Assembly (NCBI GenBank): GCA_019114925.1
Contig: DXEO01000166.1
Location: 1-21,767, forward strand
DNA: 21,767 nucleotides
Direction of reading: 5' to 3'
Source of the DNA: Candidatus Corynebacterium faecipullorum
Lineage (GTDB): Bacteria; Actinomycetota; Actinomycetes; Mycobacteriales; Mycobacteriaceae
A program made the translations under genes and the position numbers. Shown here piece after piece: positions 1-6,705 of this stretch (positions within the stretch are counted from its first letter, which is position 1; every line of letters starts with the position of its first letter). The notes beneath the pieces are model-generated. The model saw nothing but the letters and a program-made list of their open reading frames with translations, made no database searches and had not been told where the DNA came from.

Positions 1-669
1 TACCAGTCTCCGACGGACATGGGCGTGAACATGGTGGGCTTTTGCATCACCGACGATGAGGTCTGCCGCGAGGCCTCCCAGCAAGAGATCATTCGCCGCT
101 ACTTCAAGACTTTGGTGGAAGAAGCCCGCAACGGTCTTGATTCCACGCAGTCCGAGCGCGCCGCCGTAGTCATGGCGAAGGCCGGCATCAAGTCCACCGA
201 CCGCCCGATGGTGATCCCGGCGCGTCAGAAGGAGGAAGAGACGCAAGGCCCGGCAGCAGCGCTGCAGCTTCACGACGGCACCATCATCACCGGCCGCACC
301 TCCCCGCTTTTGGGATGCTCGGCAGCCGCGCTGCTCAATGCGCTCAAGCACCTCGCTGGCATCGATGATGACCTGCACTTGTTGTCCCCGGAATCCATCG
401 AGCCCATCCAAACGCTGAAGACAAAGCATCTGGGCTCGCAGAACCCGCGCCTGCACACCGACGAGGTGCTCATCGCGCTGTCGGTATCCGCGGCGAAGGA
501 CGAGAACGCCCGCCGCGCGCTCGACGCGCTGAAGGAGCTGGAGGGCTGCGACGTGCACACCACCACCATCCTGGGCTCTGTGGATGAGGGCATCTTCCGC
601 AACCTGGGCGTCCTGGTGACCTCCGATCCGGTCTTTGCCCGCAAGAGCGCGCTGTACCAGAAGCGCTAA
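1..669 (+). CDS. DUF1846 domain-containing protein, 3' part only
   Basis: The open frame runs in from the left edge (first codons read YQSPTDMGVNMVGF), so the true start lies outside and about 223 C-terminal residues are visible. The YQSPTDMGVNMVGF stretch and the later GRTSPLLGCSAAALLNALK segment match what I recall of the DUF1846 family, whose members are about 500 residues long, so a little under half is present. The family is widespread in Firmicutes and Actinobacteria and structures exist, but its biochemical role is not established. The visible part is soluble, with no membrane segment or signal. It ends at TAA 667-669. The next gene on this strand starts 221 bp later, behind a large hairpin, so it is probably not co-transcribed with trhO. 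Family call is from recall of sequence; no function is inferred. Confidence 0.8.
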   Translation, partial: YQSPTDMGVNMVGFCITDDEVCREASQQEIIRRYFKTLVEEARNGLDSTQSERAAVVMAKAGIKSTDRPMVIPARQKEEETQGPAAALQLHDGTIITGRTSPLLGCSAAALLNALKHLAGIDDDLHLLSPESIEPIQTLKTKHLGSQNPRLHTDEVLIALSVSAAKDENARRALDALKELEGCDVHTTTILGSVDEGIFRNLGVLVTSDPVFARKSALYQKR

Positions 670-717
670 GACTCACCCAACGGACGTTGGATGGAAGCGC
701 CGCCTCGGTAGGCATTC

Positions 718-813
718 CCCCAGACCTGGAACCCGCAACCTGCAGGTGGGCGTCGCCAAGCGCTTTGCGACGCCCGACCGACCACCAGGAGGTTTCGGGA
801 GCGAGGTCTGGGG
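718..813. repeat. Large nested imperfect hairpin between DUF1846 gene and trhO
   Basis: Three nested stems fold almost the whole element. 718-727 (CCCCAGACCT) pairs perfectly with 804-813. 732-741 (CCCGCAACCT) pairs with 790-799 with one mismatch. 748-756 (GGGCGTCGC) pairs perfectly with 767-775 around a 10-nt loop. Alternatively 745-749 pairs with 782-786. No T-run follows, so it is not a classical Rho-independent terminator. It could be an actinobacterial terminator without a U-tail, a structured leader or small RNA, or a palindromic intergenic repeat. The pairing is visible; the role is unknown. Confidence 0.6.
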
Positions 814-877
814 CTTTGGCTTAAAAGCGGTTGTAGTACTGGGCCCAAAAGATTGGGGTTTTACCTCGCAGCAGGCA

Positions 878-893
878 TAGACTTGCGGGCGTG
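878..893 (+). promoter_or_regulatory. Candidate leaderless promoter of trhO
   Basis: A TAGACT -10 element (878-883, fits TANNNT) lies exactly 7 nt before the GTG start at 891, and there is no Shine-Dalgarno sequence. This spacing puts the transcription start at or next to the GTG, the arrangement of leaderless mRNAs common in corynebacteria. The -35 element is poorly defined. A TGGGCCCA palindrome at 840-847 lies in the upstream region. Confidence 0.5.
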
Positions 894-1820
894 ACTATTG
901 GCAAGATTCTCCTCTACTACTGCTTTACTCCCATCGAGGACCCCACCGCGATCATGCTGTGGCAGCGCTCCCTGTGCGAGAAGCTCGGGCTCAAGGGCCG
1001 CATCCTCATTTCGGAGCACGGCATCAACGGCACTGTGGGCGGGGACATGGATGCGTGTAAGCGCTACGTGCGCGAGACCCGCGAGTACCCAGGCTTCAAG
1101 AAGATGGAGTTCAAGTGGTCCGAGGGCGGAGCGGAAGACTTCCCGCGCCTGTCGGTCAAGGTCCGCGATGAAATCGTGGCCTTCGGCGCGCCGGGAGAGC
1201 TCAAGGTGGATGAGAACGGCGTCATCGGCGGCGGTGTCCACCTCAAGCCGGAAGAGGTCAACAAGCTGGTGGAGGAGCGTGGCGAGGAGGTTGTCTTCTT
1301 CGACGGGCGCAACGCCATGGAGGCGGAAATCGGCAAATTCAAAAATGCTGTGGTGCCGGACGTGCGCACGACCCACGACTTCATCGCGGAACTCGAGTCC
1401 GGCAAATATGACTGGATGAAGGATAAGCCCGTGGTCTCCTACTGCACGGGCGGTATCCGCTGTGAAATCCTCTCCGCGCTGATGAAGAACAGAGGCTTTA
1501 ACGAGGTTTATCAAATTGATGGCGGCATTGTTCGCTATGGCGAGAAGTACGGCAACGATGGCCTGTGGGAAGGCTCGATGTACGTCTTTGACAAGCGCAT
1601 GCACCACGAGTTTGGTCAGGGCCTAGAGGATCCGGGCTTTATTCAGCTCGGCCACTGCGTGCACTGTGGGAAGGGGACGAACACCTTCCACAATTGCATC
1701 AATGAGGACACGTGCCGCAAGCAGGTGCTCATCTGCGATGATTGCATCCAGAACGTAGAGACACAGCACTGTGGGCGCCCAGATTGCGCCGAGGTGGCTG
1801 CGTCCCAGGCGCAGGCCTAG
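891..1820 (+). CDS. trhO: tRNA uridine(34) hydroxylase, TrhO/YceA rhodanese family
   Basis: 309 residues. TrhO proteins hydroxylate uridine 34 in the wobble position of certain tRNAs in an oxygen-dependent reaction, the first step towards 5-oxyacetyl or 5-methoxy uridine, in the cytoplasm. The N-terminal part (about 1-100) is the family's alpha/beta domain with the ILISEHGINGTVGG segment. A rhodanese domain follows (about 115-225) with the active-site loop CTGGIRC, Cys185 to Cys191, the catalytic Cys being 185. The C-terminus (about 254-300) is cysteine-rich (Cys256, 259, 269, 275, 282, 285, 294, 299), as in the family, probably for metal binding. The GTG start is chosen because it gives the usual family N-terminus and sits 7 nt after a -10 box. 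It converges on the next gene with 6 bp between them and no terminator visible. Confidence 0.88.
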   Translation: MTIGKILLYYCFTPIEDPTAIMLWQRSLCEKLGLKGRILISEHGINGTVGGDMDACKRYVRETREYPGFKKMEFKWSEGGAEDFPRLSVKVRDEIVAFGAPGELKVDENGVIGGGVHLKPEEVNKLVEERGEEVVFFDGRNAMEAEIGKFKNAVVPDVRTTHDFIAELESGKYDWMKDKPVVSYCTGGIRCEILSALMKNRGFNEVYQIDGGIVRYGEKYGNDGLWEGSMYVFDKRMHHEFGQGLEDPGFIQLGHCVHCGKGTNTFHNCINEDTCRKQVLICDDCIQNVETQHCGRPDCAEVAASQAQA

Positions 1821-1836
1821 TTTTCGCTAGTTTTCG
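1817..1836. repeat. Tandem 10-bp duplication at converging stop codons
   Basis: CTAGTTTTCG occurs twice in direct tandem, at 1817-1826 and 1827-1836. The first copy carries the TAG stop of trhO. The second carries, on the other strand, the TAG stop of the membrane protein gene. The duplication is visible directly; its origin (slippage) is inferred. Confidence 0.85.
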
Positions 1837-2309
1837 AGAACCGGGGCCAGCAGAATCTGGATATCGTTGATGCACCAGATCATGAAGTTGCCGGCCATGA
1901 CCCAGAAGATGGCCATCCAGCCGCGCCAGCGCACGTAAGCCTTGAGTTTGCGCACCATGATGACCGCGCAGCCAATCATGCCAATGAACGGGATGATGAG
2001 CGTCGTCGTCGCGAACACGGTGCGCTGGGTCCTCGTGCAGAGCCAAGCGGCGTACTCGGCTTGCAGGCAGTCGGTCGTGGTTCCAGCGACCTTGAAGATG
2101 CCCGCGAGGAGAAGCGCATAGAGCGCCGAGCCGACGAGGATGAAAATCATAAACCACAGCGCTTGGCGCGAGGACCGGCGATTGGCTTCGGCGACGGCGA
2201 GGGGATCGGGTTCGTCGGCAAGCTCGTCAAAGTTGCGGGGCTCGGGGCGCGGCAGGTTCGTATAGTCCGCGTCGGACGTGAGATCATTTTCGGGGTGCTC
2301 TGCTGCCAT
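1827..2309 (-). CDS. Small integral membrane protein, function unknown
   Basis: 160 residues. The first 45 or so are acidic, proline-rich and probably cytoplasmic. Three hydrophobic segments follow, at about residues 50-72, 97-119 and 130-154, with a basic stretch (VRKLKAYVRWRGW) between the second and third. There is no cleavable signal peptide and I do not recognise a named family. The ATG at 2309 lies 11 nt after the stop of the universal stress protein gene, so the two are almost certainly co-transcribed. The sequence before the start has no good Shine-Dalgarno, which fits translational coupling. It may be an envelope protein of the MarR/USP unit, but no role can be read from the sequence. 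Confidence 0.78.
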   Translation of the reverse strand: MAAEHPENDLTSDADYTNLPRPEPRNFDELADEPDPLAVAEANRRSSRQALWFMIFILVGSALYALLLAGIFKVAGTTTDCLQAEYAAWLCTRTQRTVFATTTLIIPFIGMIGCAVIMVRKLKAYVRWRGWMAIFWVMAGNFMIWCINDIQILLAPVLEN

Positions 2310-2320
2310 GGTGTGTCAGT

Positions 2321-3304
2321 CTAACGTGCTTCTTTATCGTAGGTGCTGGGGCAGACCAGTACTGGTACGCCCAAGTGGGGAAGCAGCTCGGTGGCGGTGC
2401 TGCCGATGAAGACGCGTTCGATGGGCCCCATGGGAGAGGAACCCAAGCAGAGCAGATCGCCCTTCTTCCACTTCAGTGAATCCACCGCGCCGGACCAGCC
2501 ATGGCCGCTTCCGATGGCCGTCGTGACCGAAAGTTCGGGGTAGGCATCCGCGATGAAATCGTGCGCCCGGTCCAATAGTGAGAGCGAGTGCTCGCGCCAA
2601 TTGGGGGCATCGGATGGAAAGGTCGGAGAGTACTCGAGGGGGACGTCGACAAGCCCCTTGGCGGAAAACGCCAGGATACGCAAGGGGATTCCGCCGCGCT
2701 GCGCAATGCATGCGGCATGCAGGAGGGCGGGGTCGTCGGCACGGCCCAAGTCGGTGAAGGCGAAATTGATGCGGGTGACACCGTGTTTGGACAGCTTGAT
2801 ACCACGCGGGATGAGTCCGACAGGGAGGGGCGAGTAGTGCAGAAGCGCGTCGGCAGTAGATCCAGAGAAGAAACGGCCCTTCGGTGCGGATTGATTGGCC
2901 CCAAGGAGGATGACGCTCGCCTTGAAGTCCTCAGCAGCCTGCTCCAAGAGCTGTGGGCGAGAAGGCCCTGCCAAGAGAACGGAGACGTTCTTATCGAGCT
3001 GGTCCTTATCTACCCCGGCTTCGTTTAAGGCCTGCTTGACGGCGCGTTCGCAGGTGGCGCGCTCCTTCTTGAACCACTTCTTGTAGGAACCGCTGAGCTT
3101 GCTGAGCGACGTCACGGTGAGGGGCTGCGAAATGGTCGAAACCACGCGAATCCGAATGGAGGTGGAACGTGCGAGCCACGCAGCAAACTCGATGGCCTCC
3201 GTGCCGGTGGAGCTAGGGCTCCACGACACCAAGACGCGGAGCGGAGGGAGCTGGCCGTCCGGGGAGCATGGCCCTTCCGCAGGGTGTGAAGAATTCTTAG
3301 CCAT
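2321..3304 (-). CDS. Universal stress protein with two tandem USP domains
   Basis: 327 residues, the usual length of double-domain USPs. Domain 1 spans about residues 22-165 and domain 2 about 175-322. Each ends in the family's nucleotide-binding loop followed by a hydrophobic strand: ILLGANQSAPKGRFFSGSTA with PLPVGLIPRG in the first, and LCLGSSPMGPIERVFIGSTA with VPVLVCP in the second. Both keep the G-x2-G-x(n)-G-S/T pattern of ATP-binding USPs. Such proteins are cytoplasmic and induced by starvation, hypoxia or other stress; the precise target is unknown. The gene lies 83 bp downstream of a same-strand MarR gene. The ATG at 3304 has no clear Shine-Dalgarno. A 12-codon leader frame (3297-3335) overlaps it, which may couple translation. 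Confidence 0.88.
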   Translation of the reverse strand: MAKNSSHPAEGPCSPDGQLPPLRVLVSWSPSSTGTEAIEFAAWLARSTSIRIRVVSTISQPLTVTSLSKLSGSYKKWFKKERATCERAVKQALNEAGVDKDQLDKNVSVLLAGPSRPQLLEQAAEDFKASVILLGANQSAPKGRFFSGSTADALLHYSPLPVGLIPRGIKLSKHGVTRINFAFTDLGRADDPALLHAACIAQRGGIPLRILAFSAKGLVDVPLEYSPTFPSDAPNWREHSLSLLDRAHDFIADAYPELSVTTAIGSGHGWSGAVDSLKWKKGDLLCLGSSPMGPIERVFIGSTATELLPHLGVPVLVCPSTYDKEAR

Positions 3305-3335
3305 TCAATAAAAAGTTCGGGGTCGTTTTCTTCAT
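3297..3335 (-). other. Possible 12-codon leader ORF overlapping the USP start
   Basis: A frame encoding MKKTTPNFLLNG starts with ATG at 3335 and ends in TAA at 3299-3297, overlapping the USP start as ATGGCTAA. A purine-rich GAAGGG lies upstream. The USP gene itself lacks a Shine-Dalgarno, so termination-reinitiation is plausible. A GATAAT -10-like element overlaps the leader's own start, which would exclude it from transcripts made at that promoter, so confidence is low. Confidence 0.25.
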
Positions 3336-3344
3336 TATCGACCC
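3320..3344. promoter_or_regulatory. Inverted repeat over a putative -10 upstream of the USP gene
   Basis: GGGTCG (3320-3325) and CGACCC (3339-3344) form a perfect 6-bp inverted repeat with a 13-bp spacer. Read on the minus strand, the spacer begins at the GATAAT -10-like hexamer. A regulator bound there, possibly the adjacent MarR protein, would block the promoter of the USP/membrane protein pair. The repeat is visible; the operator role is inferred. Confidence 0.35.
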
Positions 3345-3387
3345 TTCATGTCGGAAAATAAAATCCGCTCTACCGGCACTTTTTGGT

Positions 3388-3867
3388 CTATTTCCCTTCC
3401 ATGATTGGCCGGTAGACATCGGCAAGCTTGGATATAAGATTGACCAAAGTGTCAGCGTCCTTGATGTCCTCTGGGTCGAGCCAGCGCAGGATCTCAGCCA
3501 AAGCCGCCGCGCGCTGGCGGGAGACAATGGTCAGCTCGGATTCCCCGAGCTGGGTGAGGGCGACGAGTACGCCGCGGCGGTCTTTTTCATCGCGGTGCCG
3601 TTCCACGAAGCCCTGGCGCTCCAATTGGTATAGCGCATTGGAGGCGGTGGGCATTCGGATGAGTTCTGCTTGCGCGATAGTACTGACGCGGGAGGGGCCG
3701 CGCATGCGCAGCTGGTTCATGATGGAGACCTGCGATGTTGTCAGGGACGTGCCCTCCGTGGTGCGCTGGAAGATGAGCATGAGCTTGTTGAGCGCCGGCT
3801 GGATTTGGCGGGCGACTTCCAAGGCATCCTCGTAGGAGACGGGGGATTCAATAGTTTCTTCACTCAT
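3388..3867 (-). CDS. MarR-family transcriptional regulator
   Basis: 159 residues, typical MarR length. N- and C-terminal helices for dimerisation flank a winged helix-turn-helix at about residues 55-110. It includes RVSTIAQAELIRMPTASNAL (helix 2 and recognition helix), LERQGFVERHRDEKDRRG and VLVALTQLG; the D-x-R-R-G wing is the family hallmark. MarR proteins bind palindromic operators and usually release DNA when a ligand or oxidant binds. It lies upstream of and codirectional with the USP and membrane protein genes, and divergent from the DUF5318 gene across 125 bp, so either may be its target along with itself. A TACACT -10 box ends 8 nt before the ATG, suggesting a leaderless or nearly leaderless transcript. 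The ligand cannot be told. Confidence 0.88.
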   Translation of the reverse strand: MSEETIESPVSYEDALEVARQIQPALNKLMLIFQRTTEGTSLTTSQVSIMNQLRMRGPSRVSTIAQAELIRMPTASNALYQLERQGFVERHRDEKDRRGVLVALTQLGESELTIVSRQRAAALAEILRWLDPEDIKDADTLVNLISKLADVYRPIMEGK

Positions 3868-3992
3868 GGAAAATAAGTGTAGCTAGAGACTGCACGCTTC
3901 GGTAGTTAGCTGTTTAAAAAATTAGGTTTTCTATCACGAAGTGTTTAGGAGCGCTCTAGATTGTTGGCGTCGCCGGCACTACACTGTCCGGC
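3868..3992. promoter_or_regulatory. Divergent promoter region between marR-like and DUF5318 genes
   Basis: Each side has a TACACT -10 hexamer close to its start codon. On the minus strand it lies at 3881-3876, 8 nt before the MarR ATG; on the plus strand at 3980-3985, 7 nt before the GTG at 3993. Both predict leaderless or nearly leaderless transcripts. Between them is an AT-rich patch (about 3910-3932) and an 8-bp palindrome GAGCGCTC (3949-3956), set in a near-palindromic TAGGAGCGCTCTA, at about the -35 position of the plus-strand promoter. That palindrome is a candidate operator. Confidence 0.5.
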
Positions 3993-4397
3993 GTGAATTC
4001 TCCGTCTAAGGCAGAGTCGGCAAAGGCAAAGCCAACCGTGGCCTACCGCAATGAGGTCTCCTATGAATGGGAGCGCGCGCAACATCTGCGTGACCTTCGT
4101 GCGGGGAAGCTCGGGCGCGAGGAAGTATGTGATGCCGATTTTCTCCTTCGTGCTGCGGCAGAGCATCACGGCGTCGACATGCACAAGCCGTGCCCAGTCT
4201 GCGGTGAGGACATGCGGCTGACTCGGTGGGTGTACGGAGATGCCTTGAAGCGCCGATCAGGCAGCGCGCGCAGCGAAGCGGAAATCGCGGAGATAGCCGC
4301 CGAAGGAATCGAATTCACCGTGCATTTCGTGGAAGTCTGTCCGGCGTGCCGCTGGAATCACCTGCTTCGAGCTGCCTCGGTCTATGCTTTAGGGTAG
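3993..4397 (+). CDS. DUF5318 zinc-ribbon-like protein, function unknown
   Basis: 134 residues, soluble. The first 15 or so residues are a Lys/Ser/Ala-rich tail. The core carries two cysteine pairs, CPVC at about residues 67-70 and CPAC at about 116-119, the pattern of a treble-clef or zinc-ribbon fold; it ends in WNHLLRAASVYALG. It matches my recall of DUF5318, the small actinobacterial protein encoded directly upstream of the class A PBP gene (the Rv0049-ponA1 arrangement in M. tuberculosis). The GTG start lies 7 nt after a TACACT -10 element with no Shine-Dalgarno, so the mRNA is probably leaderless. The stable linkage to ponA suggests a cell-wall or division role, but none is shown by the sequence. 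Confidence 0.78.
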   Translation: MNSPSKAESAKAKPTVAYRNEVSYEWERAQHLRDLRAGKLGREEVCDADFLLRAAAEHHGVDMHKPCPVCGEDMRLTRWVYGDALKRRSGSARSEAEIAEIAAEGIEFTVHFVEVCPACRWNHLLRAASVYALG

Positions 4398-4473
4398 TTT
4401 TGGCTTCCCAGTTCACGCCGGTAAGCTGCATATATTTACAATTTCTGTACAGGATTGAAGAGGACACGGATCA

Positions 4474-6690
4474 GTGACCGAGAAGGAAACCTCTGGGCGA
4501 AAGTCCGGCAACCGTAGGAAGAGCCCCTCGCGTAGCGCACAACGTTCGTCCAGCTCTAAACGCCGCTGGCCGTGGATCGTGCTCACTGTCTTATTTGTTT
4601 TGGTGGGCATCCCCGCCCTTCTCTTCGGCTTCGCGTATACGCAGTACGACGTCCCTGAGCCTGAGGAGCTGCAGCCGAGTCAGATTTCCACCATTGTCGC
4701 CGGCGATGGGGAAACGCAGTTGGCCAAGCTGGTTCCACCCGAGGGCAACCGGCGGCAGGTGACCCTAGACGAGATCCCGGATTATGTAGAGGACTCCGTG
4801 CTGGCCGCCGAGGACCGCGAGTTCTGGACCAACTCAGGCTTTTCCTTCACTGGATTGGGCCGTGCTGTCTTGGGCAAGCTCACGGGTGATAGCACTGCTG
4901 GTGGTGGTTCCACAATTACCCAGCAGTACGTGAAGAACACGCTGGTAGGTGACGAATACTCTTACGTGCGTAAGATTCGTGAGCTCATCTACTCGGTGAA
5001 GATGACCAACGAGTGGTCCAAGGAGGAAATTCTCAACGCCTACCTCAACACGGTTTACTTTGGCCGTAATGCTTATGGCATTGAGGCAGCGTCTAACGCT
5101 TATTTCAACAAGGACGCTAAGGACCTCACCGTGGAGGAAGGCGCTATGCTCGCCGGCCTCATTCAGTCCCCTTCTGTGTTGGATCCGTGGGTGGATGAGG
5201 AACGCTCGCAGAACCGTTGGAACTATGTCATGGACGGCCTCGTCGAGATGGGCGAGCTGGATTCGGCTGAACGCTCGCAGATGGCCTTCCCAGAAACGCG
5301 CGACCCGGGTGAGTACTCAGCCTACACTGAGGCGCCTGGTGCCTACGGGCACATCAAGAACCAAGTCACCGGCGAGTTGGCACGCGTGGGAATCACCGAG
5401 GACCAGCTAGCTACCGGTGGCCTCAAGGTGACCACCACCATTGATATGACCGTGCAAAACGCGTCGACCGACGCCGCCCACGAGCAGCTTGCCGTGCTGC
5501 AGGAAGATGCCCGTGCCGCAGCCGTGACCATCGACCCAGCGACGGGTGCTGTGCGCGGTTATTTCGGCGGCGATGACGCTAATGGTTGGGACTACGCCAA
5601 CTCCCCGCTGCAGACCGGCTCGGTCTTTAAGATCATGGCGCTGGCCGCGGCCCTCCAGCAGGGTATCGACCTCAATACCTATTACTCCTCCGCCCCCTAC
5701 CAACTGCCTGGTTCCCAGACCGTAACCAACGTGGGCGGCGGCTGTGGAAGCTGTTCCATCGCTGAGGCGCTGAAGCATTCTTATAACACGTCCTTCCTGC
5801 GCCTCCAGGATGACCTGGAAAACAAGATGCAGGACACCGCGGACATGGCGCACGCGTTGGGTGTCGCCCGCAGCCTGCCGGGGATTGAAAAGACCCTGAC
5901 GGAGAATGGTGGCACGCCGTACGAAGGCGTGGTGTTGGGCCAGTACCAGTCCCGCCCGCTCGATATGGCAACCGCCATGGCTACCTTGACCAACCAGGGA
6001 GTATGGCACCAGCCGCACTTCGTGCAGAAGGTAGAAAACGCTGCCGGCGAGGTCCTCTACGAGAATCCGACCGATGGCGGTGAGCGCCGTGTCTCCGCCA
6101 ACGTGGCTAATAACGTTATTTCTGCGATGCAGCCGATTGCCGCATGGTCGAATGGTGCATTGGCTGGTGGACGTCCATCCGCGGCCAAGACCGGTACCAC
6201 GCAGCTGGGTGATACTGGTCTGAACAAGGATGCCTGGATGGTGGGCTCTACGCCGCAGCTGGCTACCGCCGTGTGGGTTGGTACCGCTGATAACACCTCC
6301 GCAATCTTTAATCAGTGGGGCGGAATCATGTACGGCTCGGATGCACCGACGAAGATTTGGAAGTCCATCTTGGACACCTCTCTGGCCAACGTCGAGCAGC
6401 AGTCCTTCCCGCAGGCTTATCCGATTCACTATGGCGTCGGCAGCTGGGGCTCCGGGTATGTTTATGACCCGAGCCAGAGCACCACGTGGAACCAGGCGCC
6501 GGCAAGCCCGGAGAACGAGGGCGACGAGGAAGCACCGACCGAAGACGGCGAACACCACGACGAGGGACAGGGGGAGACCTCAGACCAGCCAGCGCAGCCT
6601 GAGCAACCGGCCCAACCCGCAGAGCCCGAGGTCCCATCGCTCGATGACATTCTCAACGGAGATGGACTCGACCAATTACTTGGTCAATAG
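4474..6690 (+). CDS. ponA: Bifunctional class A penicillin-binding protein (PonA1-like)
   Basis: 738 residues. It polymerises lipid II into glycan strands and cross-links the peptides outside the membrane. A basic Ser/Arg-rich cytoplasmic tail (1-31) and one membrane anchor (about 32-57) precede a GT51 transglycosylase (about 100-260) with catalytic Glu113 in AAEDREFW, GGGSTITQQ (143-151) and the later RKIRELIYS and YLNTVYFG motifs. The transpeptidase (about 345-635) has SVFK (Ser383, Lys386), SYN (436-438) and KTG (572-574). A long acidic Pro/Glu/Gln-rich tail (about 676-724) follows. The usual EDxxFxxH histidine is replaced (EDREFWTNSGF), as in actinobacterial PonA1 proteins. The GTG start has AGAGGA 9 nt upstream. 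The GT87 gene begins 15 nt after the stop, so they are co-transcribed. Confidence 0.93.
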   Translation: MTEKETSGRKSGNRRKSPSRSAQRSSSSKRRWPWIVLTVLFVLVGIPALLFGFAYTQYDVPEPEELQPSQISTIVAGDGETQLAKLVPPEGNRRQVTLDEIPDYVEDSVLAAEDREFWTNSGFSFTGLGRAVLGKLTGDSTAGGGSTITQQYVKNTLVGDEYSYVRKIRELIYSVKMTNEWSKEEILNAYLNTVYFGRNAYGIEAASNAYFNKDAKDLTVEEGAMLAGLIQSPSVLDPWVDEERSQNRWNYVMDGLVEMGELDSAERSQMAFPETRDPGEYSAYTEAPGAYGHIKNQVTGELARVGITEDQLATGGLKVTTTIDMTVQNASTDAAHEQLAVLQEDARAAAVTIDPATGAVRGYFGGDDANGWDYANSPLQTGSVFKIMALAAALQQGIDLNTYYSSAPYQLPGSQTVTNVGGGCGSCSIAEALKHSYNTSFLRLQDDLENKMQDTADMAHALGVARSLPGIEKTLTENGGTPYEGVVLGQYQSRPLDMATAMATLTNQGVWHQPHFVQKVENAAGEVLYENPTDGGERRVSANVANNVISAMQPIAAWSNGALAGGRPSAAKTGTTQLGDTGLNKDAWMVGSTPQLATAVWVGTADNTSAIFNQWGGIMYGSDAPTKIWKSILDTSLANVEQQSFPQAYPIHYGVGSWGSGYVYDPSQSTTWNQAPASPENEGDEEAPTEDGEHHDEGQGETSDQPAQPEQPAQPAEPEVPSLDDILNGDGLDQLLGQ

Positions 6691-6705
6691 GAGATTGATC
6701 ATCCG

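Noticed and set aside
718..813. Miniature inverted-repeat transposable element
   Set aside because: The ends are inverted repeats, but I see no convincing target-site duplication and no second copy in this window; it stays an unexplained hairpin.
700..815. tRNA, SRP RNA or 6C RNA gene
   Set aside because: There is no T-loop consensus or cloverleaf, no SRP GGAAG/GCAGC core, and only one five-C run, not paired C6 loops.
861..1607. Long minus-strand open frame (248 codons) opposite trhO
   Set aside because: It is a shadow of trhO, which has clear family motifs on the plus strand. The minus frame has no recognisable domain.
5407..6558. 383-codon minus-strand frame opposite the PBP gene
   Set aside because: It overlaps the transpeptidase domain with SVFK, SYN and KTG motifs intact on the plus strand. 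Long antisense frames are expected in GC-rich genes.
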